Shown here: piece after piece, positions 22,899 to 34,187 of the stretch
How the letters are laid out: each line of letters begins with the position of its first letter
Numbering within the stretch: the first letter of the stretch is position 1
From: Microthyrium microscopicum
Taxonomy: Eukaryota > Ascomycota > Dothideomycetes > Microthyriales > Microthyriaceae
NCBI GenBank assembly: GCA_010405405.1
Contig: MU004237.1
Location: 1,437,345-1,501,344 of the forward strand
Reading direction: 5' to 3'
DNA: 64,000 nucleotides
Position numbers and translations under genes: made by a program
Notes under the pieces: generated by a model
What the model saw: only the letters and a program-made list of their open reading frames with translations
Told to the model about the DNA's origin: nothing
Databases searched by the model: none

Positions 22899-24734
22899 AT
22901 GGAGACGTTCTCTTCAGTCAAAGAATTTCTGTTCCAGCTTCCAATTGGCCCTTATGTTGCCTCGCTTGTCGGTGCTGTTGTCTCGTACTATGTGTACCAA
23001 GTAAGAACATCTCGATTGGCGATATTGCGAACTTTGTCTAACGTTGTGTACTCCGTAGTTCATCGTAATCTACAACAGTCCACTCACTCGACTCAACATT
23101 CCAGGTCCAAGATGGTCCAAATACTCCGGCCTCCGAATCGGCATCCTAGACATCGCCGGCTATCGCCATCGAGAGACCTATGAAACCCATCTCAAATATG
23201 GTCCTGTTGTACAGCTGGGTCCCCAGGAATTATCTTTTGTACGCGCCATTCCCGACAAATACACTCCTCCTATACATCACTCACTTACTGACGTACTTCA
23301 TAGATGTCCCCAAAAGCCTGTCGCGACATCTACACCGGTCCAAAAGCACTACCAATATCCGACATCTACAAGCGCTTCGGCGATCGCGAAAAGGGAATGA
23401 TGTTCGTGTCCCCCGAGCCCAAACATCGACAGAAAAGAGCAAAGATCGTACATGTGTTTTCTAAGCCTTCGATTGCGAATTTGGAGCCGGTTTTGCATCA
23501 ATATTCGCAGAAGTTGTTGGGGAAATTGGAGGAGAGTAAAGGAAAGCCGTTTGATTTGCTGTTTTGGGATAGGATGCTTAATATGGATGTTGCTGGTAAG
23601 TACTCTACTACCCTGGAGAATCGGAGGTTGGGATTTGGGTAGGGGATTTTTGTGGTGCTGATTTGTGCGGTATCGCCATACTGATATTTGTCCAGGTGAA
23701 TTATTTTTCAGTAAACCCTTTGGCGGCTTAGATGGAAGTCCAGAAGCGAAAGAATATGCGCACATGATCGATTTTGCCTTTGCCAATTTTCTGATCAAAG
23801 ATATCTCGAGAACGTTCCTCACAATTCTCAAGGCGTCCAAATCCTTTCTTCCAAAGGCTGTACGGGATGTTGCTATTGCAGGTGACTACGTCGCAAATGT
23901 AAGTCTCTCTCATCTCTGCCAACTCACCTATCTCACTGACCCAAAACCCAGCACGCCAAAATGACCTTGGCGAACTATATCAGCGAAAACGGACGAGACG
24001 ATGATGGACGCCGCAACCTCCTGACCAAACTCCTCGCCTCCGATCTTCCAGACCACGAAATAGAAGTCGAGATCTTTGGGATGACATTTGCTGCAGTAGA
24101 TACAACCGCGACGGTAATGACATATATCATGTACGAGTTATCCTGCCATACGAAATGGCAAGACAAGCTTCGATCGGAGCTTTTGGCAGCAGAGCTAGAT
24201 GGCAAGGACTATGCGGTCTCAGAGCTATACAAGCTGCCGATCTTGGGGGCTGTAATTAACGAGACGATGCGTCTCCATCCGCCAGCCATTGCTGGATTAC
24301 CTAGGATAACACCACCTGAAGGTGCTGAGATTGATGGATTGGATGTGCCTGGAAATGTAAGTTCTTCACTTCTTCCTATATCCCTCATCCTCTAACGAAT
24401 TTGCCAGGTCTTCGTCAGCGTATCTCCATTTGTATCTCAGCGCAATCCAGAGATATTTTCGGAGCCAGATACATTCAACCCGGCCCGCTGGCTGAACGGC
24501 GAGTGCGATACACCAGAAGCGCAAGATGCGTGGATGCTATGGGGCAAAGGAGCGCGTGAGTGTTTAGGTAAGCAGTTGGCGCAGAATAATCTTCGAGTGA
24601 TGGTTTCGAGGATCTTGTCGAAGATGAGAGTAAAGCTGGCAAGTGAGCAGGTGCATGATGATATGGTTCATACGGATCATTTTGTGTTGATTCCAAAGGG
24701 TATGAAGTGTTTGTTGATTTTTGATGATGTTTAG
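22899..24734 (+). CDS. Cytochrome P450 monooxygenase
   Basis: Haem-thiolate monooxygenase, ER membrane-anchored, substrate unknown. Six exons: 22899-23000, 23059-23238, 23304-23595, 23696-23898, 23952-24356 and 24408-24734, giving 502 residues; all joins keep frame. There is an N-terminal anchor helix (PIGPYVASLVGAVVSYYVYQ), then the proline-rich hinge NIPGPRWSKYSG. The I-helix has AAVDTTA near residue 315, the K-helix ExxR is ETMR, and the PERF-like segment is FNPARW. The haem-binding loop WGKGARECLG carries Trp where Phe is usual. It resembles fungal pisatin-demethylase-like or CYP65/CYP68-type catabolic and biosynthetic P450s, but I cannot assign a CYP family. No polyketide synthase, NRPS or terpene synthase lies nearby, so there is no sign of a biosynthetic cluster. 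Confidence 0.93.
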
Positions 24735-26199
24735 AGACACCTGCACTGTACCTGTTATTTTGTGGCAGAGATGTGGAGAGATTTATCTGTATGCACATGT
24801 GCTGGAAGATTCTCAGAGAAGCAAGGCCGTTTTGTTTGAATGATATGCTGCATCTGGAAGAATTCCTCCATCAGCCACGCTTTACCTTAGTCCGTTTTGC
24901 GTTGCTGCCATATTTGCTATGTAAGAATGATGTATTCATCTGGCAGCAAGAATTTGGAGGAACAATTCCAGGATCGGCAATTTCCGAGCAATACTGACCG
25001 ATTATTTCTGATCCCATGCTCTTTCTACCATCGAATGATAATAACATATTCAATTCCGAAGGCAGCTGGCTCTTTGCGAATGATTGTATGTTTTGGGGCA
25101 TAGATAGAGTGTCTTGTGTCGCGGATGCGCGTACCAGCCATCATAAGGTGAATTCAAATGCCTACATAAGGATGAAATATTCCCACTGAATGAACACGTT
25201 CTAGCTTCTTGCTAAAATCTAAGGTGGTAATGGGGATAATTGTACGAAAACAGATTTGAGGACTCCGTACGGAGTCTGTAGTACGCAGCGCGCAGGACGA
25301 GACGCGTCATCTCAAATGGAGATTTGATGTACCGTCCTCAGCTCCTGGGACCTTGGCTCGTTGTTGAGGCTCATTTGGAGCAGTCGCGGAGAGATATTCG
25401 CCGAAATCCGAGAAACTATTGAAAAGGGTTCACTAATTCAAGTTGAACCAACAGGAAGCATCAGGAATACCTGGGCGTCTTGGTGAAAAGGCGGTTACAA
25501 AGGTCGTACTGTACTTGTAGTCTTGTACATTCATCGCTCTTGCCGATAAAAAGCAACAAAATAAAACGAACTAATTTGGGAAGGAGCTTTTGGCCGCTGA
25601 CCGTGGTTTCCCCAAATCCCGACATCCCCGATCACTCCTGTCCTGTGCTCCTGCTTCTCCACGCAGTTCGCCCAGTACTGAGCAAAGTAGGCAAGCGCTA
25701 CCGTACCTTACCCAACAATTTGGCAACTGCACTGCACGCCCAGTGCTCCTCCCCAAATCTGTCCTCATCACTTCAACAACATCAACCGACGTCAACACCA
25801 CCTTCTTACATTCACCCTCTACACAACCTTCAACTCATCCATTCAACTCCCAATCACTTCCGTCTACGCATCCTCGTATTCCACTTCGCCACACTTAATT
25901 ACCGAATGGCCAACTAGCCCTCAATCACCGCTCCAATTCTCATCCATCCCAACCCTTACACCTGTCCACTGTCCACCTCGTCTCCCCATTATCCGCCAAG
26001 CAATCTCGACAGACAAACTCCTTGCTTCATTATCATCCAAACTGTCTTGAATCTCCAATATCTCTTCCTTCCACCCTTAGCACTTAGCCATTGTCTTTAT
26101 ACCGACATCGATTTCTGCCCTCTCTTGCGCCCCTGACGCTGCGCATCATCGCTATATACCATCCAAATCCGATCAAGACATCTCCATCAGAGACTCGAT
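24735..26199. other. Intergenic with long pyrimidine-rich leader
   Basis: About 1.5 kb. From roughly 25590 to 26180 the plus strand is strongly C/T-rich, typical of a filamentous fungal promoter and 5' untranslated region feeding the gene at 26200. The near-perfect palindrome ACTCCGTACGGAGT lies at 25262-25275. A 145-codon open frame (25480-25917) is low-complexity and not called. Confidence 0.5.
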
Positions 26200-27366
26200 A
26201 TGTCTTACGAGTACGCCAGCGCTGCGGTGAAGTGGGTTGTTTTAGCTGGCATCGTAGGCGCAGTATACACATACAACAAGCAACCCAAGAAACAGCCTGA
26301 CCGGAGGCAGACCGTTCGCGCCAGACAGGAAAATCCCCGTCAAAGCACCGAGCGACGCAACACCAATACTACTAAAGCGCGTCAACCAAAGACTAAATCA
26401 GAACCCTCCTCTACAGCTTCACCTGCGTCCTCCATCCCCATCTCTTACAACGACAAGGAGGAGAAAGAGGACATGTCCTGGGTCACAGAATTAGCCAGCA
26501 AAAAGAAAGGAGCAGCCCCTAGCAAGACTGCTCCTGTTCGCCAGCAAGACTCGCGCCTAAAGACCGTAAAGCAGTCCACTGCTAACAAAAAGGCCGCCGA
26601 ATTGTCCGGCGATACATCAACCACTGGCGCCGATGGCGATGACGATCGATCCTCAGCAAACTCTCCAGATCTCGCGTCCACCCAACATGTCGTACCAGTC
26701 GTTGGCGACATTCGAGATATGATGGAGCCAAGCAGTGACGGACCATCCGTTCTCCGCCTCACTGAGCCAGAAACCTTTATCCCCGCCCGCCAAAAGGCCC
26801 CAAAAAAAGAAGCACAACAACCTGAGTCCAAGAAGGCACGCCAGAACCGCAAGAAGGTGGAGGAGCGTAAAGAGGCGCAGAGCGAGATCGAAAAGGTTCG
26901 CAAATCTCAAATGGAGAACCAGCGTCGGTCTGCTCGTGAGGCTCGTGGTGAGCCCGCGAAGAATGGCCTCGGTGCACCTCCAGCAAACAATGCCTGGGAT
27001 GCCAAAAAGTCGGCAGCTCCTCATGCTAACGGCACTACCCTCTTGGACACATTTAGCCAAGAGACCCCCGCTACTGCCGGTGCTGAAATCAAACGCTCCA
27101 ATGGCTGGAGTTCTCAAAACCTGCCAAGTGAGGAGGAGCAAATGCGCATTCTCATGGAAGACGATGAAAGTGCCTGGAAAACGGTCTCAAAGAAAAAGAC
27201 CACCAAGCGCAAAAACACCGACTCTAACGATGAGGAAGGTGGAGCAGTCAAGCCACTCGAGCTTCTCCCAAAATCCGAACCAACTCAGTCCATTCCAGCT
27301 GAAAGCGCTATCGCCGATTCAAATGACGGCCACCAAGACGACAATGAGGGATGGACTGTCGCATAG
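26200..27366 (+). CDS. Uncharacterised N-anchored charged protein
   Basis: Single-exon gene of 388 residues with no recognised domain. One hydrophobic helix near the N-terminus (about residues 9-25, KWVVLAGIVGAVYTY) would anchor it in a membrane, probably the ER or outer mitochondrial membrane. The remainder is hydrophilic and low-complexity, with Ser/Thr-rich, Lys-rich and coiled-coil (about 205-250) stretches. A short C-terminal block, EEEQMRILMEDDESAWKTV, looks ordered and conserved. Such architecture recurs in unnamed Pezizomycotina proteins. The long C/T-rich leader upstream suggests good expression. Function unknown. Confidence 0.75.
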   Translation: MSYEYASAAVKWVVLAGIVGAVYTYNKQPKKQPDRRQTVRARQENPRQSTERRNTNTTKARQPKTKSEPSSTASPASSIPISYNDKEEKEDMSWVTELASKKKGAAPSKTAPVRQQDSRLKTVKQSTANKKAAELSGDTSTTGADGDDDRSSANSPDLASTQHVVPVVGDIRDMMEPSSDGPSVLRLTEPETFIPARQKAPKKEAQQPESKKARQNRKKVEERKEAQSEIEKVRKSQMENQRRSAREARGEPAKNGLGAPPANNAWDAKKSAAPHANGTTLLDTFSQETPATAGAEIKRSNGWSSQNLPSEEEQMRILMEDDESAWKTVSKKKTTKRKNTDSNDEEGGAVKPLELLPKSEPTQSIPAESAIADSNDGHQDDNEGWTVA

Positions 27367-29099
27367 CAACCCAATATCCAAACCAACGTGTCATTGACCT
27401 GATTCTTACACGGCGTTTTCCATTGGCGGCATCCTCTGATACCGGCGTTCTTTCTGGGCACTACGCATTCACACGAAATGATACTGCTGTATTACAGAGC
27501 CTCGATTTTTCTACCATAAAAGATTTTTTTCAAACCTTTGGTTGGCGTTACGGATAGCCTGAAACGGCAGGCATGCTGGATTTTTGCGTCAACAAAACAC
27601 AACCAACAATACGTAAGTACCATTTTTTTCTACTTGCTTACATTGCTGGTGTGTGTGATTCTGCGTGTGGTTGAAGACGAGATATTATGCATTAGGATTG
27701 AGGATATATACTACTTGTACGATGGGAACTCTACCGGCTCCGGGGAATGGGGAACGGATCTGGCGAGACTGGCTCTGGGGAAGGGGAAATACTAGCAAGC
27801 GAGTAGTAGCTATTTGCTGACGATGGACGATTGTCTGTTATCGGAGCAAATTGCAGCTTTCTTGTTTTCTTTTGCTGGGCTGCTGGGGTCAAAGTGAACA
27901 AGTAGATGTTTTCAGGATAGGAATTGAAGAAGATGAACGATGAATGACTGGGATCGTGTTGCTACAAGTTGTATCTATCAGTTGTGGGTTTAAAATAGCT
28001 GCATCCAGAGCAGACAAATAGCTGCACCAAAAATCTGCATTACACAGGCTTTATCAGAATGTCCAGCGATACGAGAGACTTGTAAATTTAAGCTTATTCC
28101 TAGAAGCTGGACCTATCGATAGTAACTTGTTGATATAGATACTAGTTTATCTATTCCGTATGTGATATCAAAGAACTGCTTTGGGAATGATGATATAAGA
28201 ACGCGATTGACTACCTAGGTTTCGGGCAATGCGCCCAGAAGGCGAAAGTAGTGCTGATAGTGATGACACGATATAAAAAGTAGCTGATGTGCGGTGTGCT
28301 GATGTATCAAATGTCGGCCAGTGACAGGGCGAAGCAATCACATTGCTTGCCACTCAAACGCTATTAAAAAGAGCCTACAATGAAATATCCAGCTTGCCAA
28401 ATACTATACCAAAGCCATATAACAAAAGAGGCCAGAAGTTAGAAACGAAGATAGATTTAGTGTTGTTTCGAGTTGCAGATGCAATAAACTTTTGATAAAA
28501 CATACCTAGGTAGGCAAGTAGGCTAAATCCGTACCTGCCTTGAGCCTTGCCTCTTGCAGTGAGAGAGACTCACTAAACAACCCCTGTCAGTAACCAACCC
28601 TGGTACGTCGTGCCTTCCTAAGGCCAGATCAGCAGCTCTACTCTAGTACTCTCAAGTACACCACCAAACGCAGACCACCTTCAACCTCCACCACTTCTCT
28701 CCAAAAGACGCCCACCCAACTTTCTTCCATCAATATCCCCTCTTCTCTTACAAAGGCACGCTGCGACTGGCGGCGTTTTCATCTTACCTAGAACCCAGCG
28801 CCTTCATCTACACTGTGGACTTTGCTAGTGCAGTTGAGAGCTGAGAGCAACAGAAAGCTTGGTACGATATCCCTTGCTTCCCCATCAATCTTTCACAATA
28901 GAAGGTTTGGTTGCTGATTGCTTCTAGATTGTCAACAACGAAGCCTCATCCAGTTCAATTGACCGTATAGCGTTACGGTCTGATTTCTGGCTGAGTTGGA
29001 GCTGAGATAGCTTCTTTAGCCTGCTTCACCCTCTCTGTCTCTAAACTCCTCCCCTACGACCTCGCCTCGTTTCAACTCGGCTCATATTCAATCATCGCA
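27367..29099. other. Intergenic, promoter of the cargo receptor gene
   Basis: About 1.7 kb without a gene. The last ~400 bases are pyrimidine-rich and probably the promoter and leader of the Erv29-like gene. A CCTAGGTAGGCAAGTAGGCT stretch near 28505 with GTACCTGCCTT after it forms a weak inverted repeat. Nothing else was recognised. Confidence 0.45.
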
Positions 29100-30287
29100 A
29101 TGGCTCAGATTCGCGGTACAGCTGGTTACCATCTTGGTAACCAGCATCAATTCGGTGGCCCTGGCTCATCAGAAGCAACAAACGATCCCAGTCCACTTGA
29201 TGCTATCCGTGAGCAAACCAGCAAGATCGAAGACTTTCTCGACACCATGGCCGATCCTATAAAGCCGTACGTCTACCAAACATTAATAGCGCACTGCATT
29301 ACCTCGCCCTCACCCCAGCTCTCCCCGTACCGTGTCTCTCAAGCTCGCAAGATCGCTCTCTCTTGATCCACAAAACTAACAGAAGTTCTCTCAGTTACCT
29401 ACCAGCAATTGGCCGTTTCCTCATTGTCGTAACCTTCCTCGAAGATGCCCTCCGCATCATCACACAATGGAGCGACCAACTTCTTTACCTCCACGACTAC
29501 CGCCACAGTATGAGCATCACGAATTCCCGCCCATATAGTAGCTAACGTCTCCCAGTTCCATACGGCATAACCCACATCTTTCTCATTCTAAACGTCATCG
29601 CCATGACCGCCTCTTCCGTCCTCATCATCATTCGCAAACACTCAGAATACGCCGTCGCCGGTCTCGTCGGTGTCGTCATCACCCAAGCTCTTGGCTACGG
29701 TCTCATTTTCGACCTCAACTTCTTCCTCCGCAATTTGTCAGTCGTCGGTGGCCTCCTCATGGTTTTGTCAGATTCTTGGGTACGACAGAAGTTTGCGCCA
29801 GCAGGCCTACCGCAATTGGACGAGAAGGATCGAAAGATGTATATTCAATTAGCCGGTCGTGTGCTGCTCATCTTTCTCTTCTTGGGATTCGTGATTGCAG
29901 GCGAATGGAGCATTTGGCGCGTGGTGGTGAGCTTGTTTGGCTTTGTGGCTTGTGTCATGGTTGTGGTGGGCTTCAAGGCCAAGTTTAGTGCCATAATGTT
30001 GGTGCTATTGTTGAGCATTTTCAATTTGTTGGTCAACAACTGGTGGACGGTACGTAAATCTTCAGGTATTGCAAGGGAATCATACTAACATTAATTCCCA
30101 GCTCCACGGCCACCACCCCCACCGCGATTTCGCAAAGTATGATTTCTTCCAGATTCTCTCCATCGTGTAAGTATCTTCCCTGCCCGCCCACAATTAAATA
30201 CTGACATCCCATAGTGGCGGTCTTCTCCTCCTGGTCAACATGGGCCCTGGTTCATTCAGTGTTGACGAGAAGAAGAAGGTATATTAG
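29100..30287 (+). CDS. ERV29: ER-to-Golgi cargo receptor Erv29/SURF4
   Basis: COPII-vesicle membrane receptor that packages soluble secretory cargo for ER export. Exons are 29100-29266, 29395-29507, 29556-30049, 30102-30166 and 30215-30287, giving 303 residues, close to the yeast and human proteins. All four junctions keep frame. Family features: the N-terminal segment with IREQTSKIEDFLD, the helix region LPAIGRFLIVVTFLEDALRI, then TQWSDQL, several membrane helices, and the segment HPHRDFAKYDFFQILSIVGG. The C-terminus ends KKKVY, a dilysine-type ER retrieval signal typical of the family. Intron 1 is 128 bp, longer than the others (48-52 bp). Confidence 0.96.
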
Positions 30288-31547
30288 AAAGGACCGAACG
30301 TGGCGAGATGGAAGGAGAATTGCACCTCGGAACAGCTGCAAAGGAAAGCGAATGACATGGAACGTTGCGAACGGGAGAAGTGGGGAGAAATGATGGGCAA
30401 TCGAACGAACAAAATATATTCCCCATGGCAGAGCAAGAAAACGCCCATTCTTCCTTATTACTCGTCTTCCTACGACTTGTCTCGCTCAATCCAAGAATCC
30501 TATGTATGATATTCATTCAAAAGCTCGGGAAACACATTGGCGTCCTGCGGAGTTTTGTATGCTTTTGCTTTTGGCTGCTGGCTATTTTAAGCCGCGTTGA
30601 GATAGTGATGAATGGATAGTGTCCTATACCTAACCTTGGCATCTTATTCGTGACGTCTGGCATATTTACGGGGATGCGAGTGATAAGTATGACTTCTAGG
30701 TTGAGATCAAGGATATACCGACAACCTGGTGAAAGGCAAGGCAAGCTAAAGATGTAGCCAGCCTTTTTATATCCTACTACACATTACATATTGTCAGTTT
30801 AACCAGTTGACCGGCCATCATCTTTCATGATAAAGTATCAGCAAACCGTCCTAATAGTGTCGTACGTAGTACTTCTCCATATTCCGCATCTATAAAACCT
30901 CCACATATCATCCTGTCAGCCATCAAAACTCTCAGTATCAGACACAAGAGTAATGAAGCATCCTTGGCACTGACCAGAACTAAACCAATCACTCACCGTC
31001 TCGTCCTCCCTCCCAAATCAGCCTTGCCAAGAATGATTCGGCCAGCCAATCAATGCATCTAAAAGCTAAGCCCCCACAATCTATAAGGCTGAGCAAAAGG
31101 CCCAGACCTTCAGCCGTATACTGCCAAGCAGCGCCCGCAGGTGGTATATCTCTCTTTGTCCAGTTATGTGGGTAGGAGGGATTAATTAAGCGAGATCAAG
31201 CAACAGTTCAAAACGAAACACAAGACGAACACAAGGAAGCTTGGTTCTTCAACGGCTAAGAGTATTTTAGTTTTCAGCTGTTTCTGGTGTGTTCATGCTT
31301 GTCGGGTTTGAACGCCACTAAGGATCATTTGATGCTCTTTTAGACAAGTCTCGCCTATTTTGAGATCTTGACTGCGATGAACAGTATAGTTACGAAGCCA
31401 CAGATATGTTTTAGTGATGTTGAAGGATTGGGCGTTTCTGAAGGATATTTAAATACATCTGTCTTTCCGCGCGATCTTGTGCCATTTCTTTCTAATCCAT
31501 CTTTCTCACAAACGACACTTGATCGCTCAGCCCAGATATCAGCAATC
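30288..31547. other. Intergenic
   Basis: About 1.3 kb without a gene. ATATTTAAAT at 31445-31454, about 95 bases before the next ATG, is a plausible TATA element of the GPI-protein gene. Confidence 0.4.
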
Positions 31548-32472
31548 ATGACTCCTGTTCTAACACAAATTCTCTTCGGCACATCGTCGCTCCTTACTGT
31601 AACTCACGCAGAATCCTACCTCGTCGGCACCATTCACGATCTCCAAAAGCGCCAGCTGCCCGTCCAAGGCTGGGCTCTCGTCGAAGACGCCTGTCCCAGC
31701 GGCACTGGAACCTGCGGCCTACGCTCCTGCTGTCCAGTCGGCTCGTTTTGTGATACGGATTCGTTTACTAATTCCAATGTTTGCTGTCCGACTCGTAAGG
31801 TCTCCTTCGTTTTCTTGCATGCTCCCTACCTCCCCCCTGTCCAGTGTCACTCCAATAACTCGATATAATTATCCTTTGATCGCAATTCTTCATATCGGCA
31901 TACATACTACCTGCACCAGAGGGAGACGTTGCTGATGTAATGTGAATGAACAGGTGAATCATGCGGCTACAACATAATCAAAGAATCCCGCTGCGCCCTC
32001 GCCTCTTGGACGCTCTTCACCACCAGCAAAGATCCCATGTGCTGTATGCCTGGTGAAGTTGCCGTCAATCCAACTGCTAGTGAGAGTTATGGGCACTGTG
32101 TGGGTGCGGGTGCCAATGTGCCAGTAGGGAGTCAGGCTACTCTGGTGGGTTTCCCCTTTCCTTCGGTCCGGTTTGAGTGGTGGTATAGTTGTTAGGGATT
32201 CGGCTAACCTTTGGTGGTATGTTTAGATTGGAACGGGTGGCACGACAGCGCCTTATGGATCTGTGTATGCTGGTCCAACACCGACTGGAACGCCGATTGC
32301 GACACCGCTGGGGACGGGGACGAGAACAACGGCGACGGCGACGGGGTCGCAGACGGCGGGTAGTGCTGCGAGTACGAGTGCATTGACGACCAATGGTGGT
32401 AAGGTTGTTGGGTATAATATGGGTGTGCTGGCTGCAAGTGTTGTAGGAAGCTTTCTCTTAAGGTTGCTGTAG
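31548..32472 (+). CDS. GPI-anchored cysteine-rich cell-surface protein
   Basis: Exons are 31548-31794, 31954-32144 and 32227-32472, giving 227 residues; joins are in frame. A signal peptide (MTPVLTQILFGTSSLLTVTHA) is followed by a Lys-Arg dibasic site in DLQKRQLP, a likely Kex2 cleavage point. The mature domain has twelve Cys, including CC pairs in GLRSCCPVG, NVCCPT and PMCCMPG, in a pattern like small fungal wall proteins. A Thr/Ser/Gly-rich stalk (about 150-200) follows, then a GPI-type C-terminal hydrophobic tail with VGYNMGVLAASVVGSFLLRLL, its cleavage site probably at the NGG just before. Likely located at the cell wall or plasma membrane. Intron 1 is long (159 bp). The PTH11-like receptor gene converges on it 200 bases downstream. 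Confidence 0.85.
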
Positions 32473-32674
32473 TGGGTGATGTAGGAAAAAATGAGGTCGG
32501 AAATCGGCTAGAGTTGCTCGTTGATGATTGATATGAGGCTGGGCCGGGCATCAATTGCAATTTTATAATGCTGATGATTATTGCAAGTTGACGCGCTTGA
32601 TAGTAATTTTCGATATCGCGCGTACCGGTCTGTTGTTCGATGCTTGGAATTTGATCATATCTGTGGCATGGCTA

Positions 32675-34187
32675 TCATGATTGTGGATGTGTCTCGGTCC
32701 GGAGAGTCTTATGTCCCGCCTCTTTTGCACTTCCATCAACTGGCAGCGCCTTGTCCTGCTTCTCTGTAATCTCCTCAGATTGTGTCGCCTCCGGATCCGG
32801 CAGTATCAGCGTCAACCGTCTCCTAGTCTGATATAACGCAGTCTCCCAGTCTTCACTGCGGTTCGAAGATAACACGAGATGAGGAACTCGCGAGCTATGG
32901 CTGGTCATTGGCCGTTTGCCTGCCCATCCCAGTCGCCTGATCAAGGGAAAACAGATGAGGGCGTTTGCAACCTTTGACACGGTCAACAGCGAAATTAGGG
33001 TCTAACCAGGCTAATACATACAATCATGGCACTACTGAGGAATCGAATGGTCCATAGATGCCAGCCAGGTTTACTAGGATCTATCAATGCCAGTATCTTC
33101 AGGACAACACTACAAGCAATCTGAATGGTTAGTGATTGGTGAGGGTGGGAAATTGCGTGTGTCTTACTGTGAAAATAGCCAGTGCAAACATGCATCCCGC
33201 AAATAATTTCCTATAAAGTCATCCTCGTCAGTAGTTCAACCTGTCATGGTATCGTTGGAGAAGAACTTACTTGGACAATGGTAAATGTGTTCTGGCAAGC
33301 ATAACCGTTGGAACCAAAAATATGAGTAAGTTCGACGAAAGGTCGCAAACAATCTGTATGATAAAGTAATGATACCAATAAACACATTCCATCTCTGTTG
33401 CCTTGATTAGTCTCACTTGCGGATCTTGGATCACCCTGAGCTCTCACTGTCTGGGGGAATATCGGTCTTCATCTTGAATATTGTTGAGATTGGTCGACAC
33501 CAGCCACCGAAAAAGGCTACTAGAACGGTTATATATGTCAGGAAGACGTATATGCACAGAACTTGGACGACTCTTCGGTATGTTACTGCATATCTGTAGC
33601 ATACATCGTCAGTCAGTTTGTCTCATAACAATTAGGGAGGTAGGTTGAAGGGAGTTAACCTACTCGTATCGGTAGAAAATTATCAAGAAGCATGCTTTGA
33701 TAGCCCATAGCATGGTCTGAGTGCAAGTCTCAACAAGGATAATTAACGTTCCAATCTGTTTACCCGCCTGATGCGCTTCGGAAGGCTGTATTGATGCAAA
33801 GTTTATGTTTGAGATGACACCGTCGAACACGTAGATACCTACGACACTCATGATATATGTGCACTAGTGTTCAAATTGTCAGCACTTTCAGTATAAACAG
33901 CTTCGCTAGGAATGTTTTGATGGCAGCACCTTGGTGACAACATCTCGATTGTAACAGCAGATGTATGAATAAGAAATAGGAGAAACTTTACCAGCGCAAG
34001 AACCATAACACCATCATCAGCTCTTAGTTTTGAATATCGGAATCGCGTAAAACTAGACCTCATAATCAGTGCAAATCCACGAGACTAGACGAACCCCTTA
34101 CAAGCGAGCAGCTGTGACGAGTATAACGACAGCTAACCAAATGAACGCCTCTCTAGTGAGCGACGGTCTCGCAGGGTGAAGACCCAT
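32675..34187 (-). CDS. PTH11-like seven-helix integral membrane protein
   Basis: Member of the fungal rhodopsin-domain (PTH11-like, non-canonical GPCR) family, possibly sensing surface or nutrient cues. Eight minus-strand exons: 34187-34102, 34052-33992, 33863-33664, 33593-33448, 33394-33271, 33210-33168, 33120-33022 and 32971-32675, about 351 residues. Every junction keeps frame. Family landmarks appear in order: AFIWLAVVILVTAARLF, RADDGVMVLAL, VETCTQTMLWAIKACFLIIF, FFGGWCRPIS, WYHYFIIQIVCDLSSNLL, VPTVMLARTHLPLSK and the last helices. The C-terminal cytoplasmic tail is about 90 residues, acidic and Ser/Thr-containing. No N-terminal CFEM domain is present. The N-terminus is short, so a further upstream exon is possible. 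Introns are 46-128 bp. Confidence 0.85.

Noticed and set aside
17746-24734. Biosynthetic gene cluster around the P450
   Set aside because: Neighbours are a DMT transporter and an orphan membrane protein; no backbone synthase, transferase or pathway regulator is present.
25480-25917. 145-codon frame before the gene at 26200
   Set aside because: Low-complexity translation of a C/T-rich leader; it overlaps an equally open frame in another phase.
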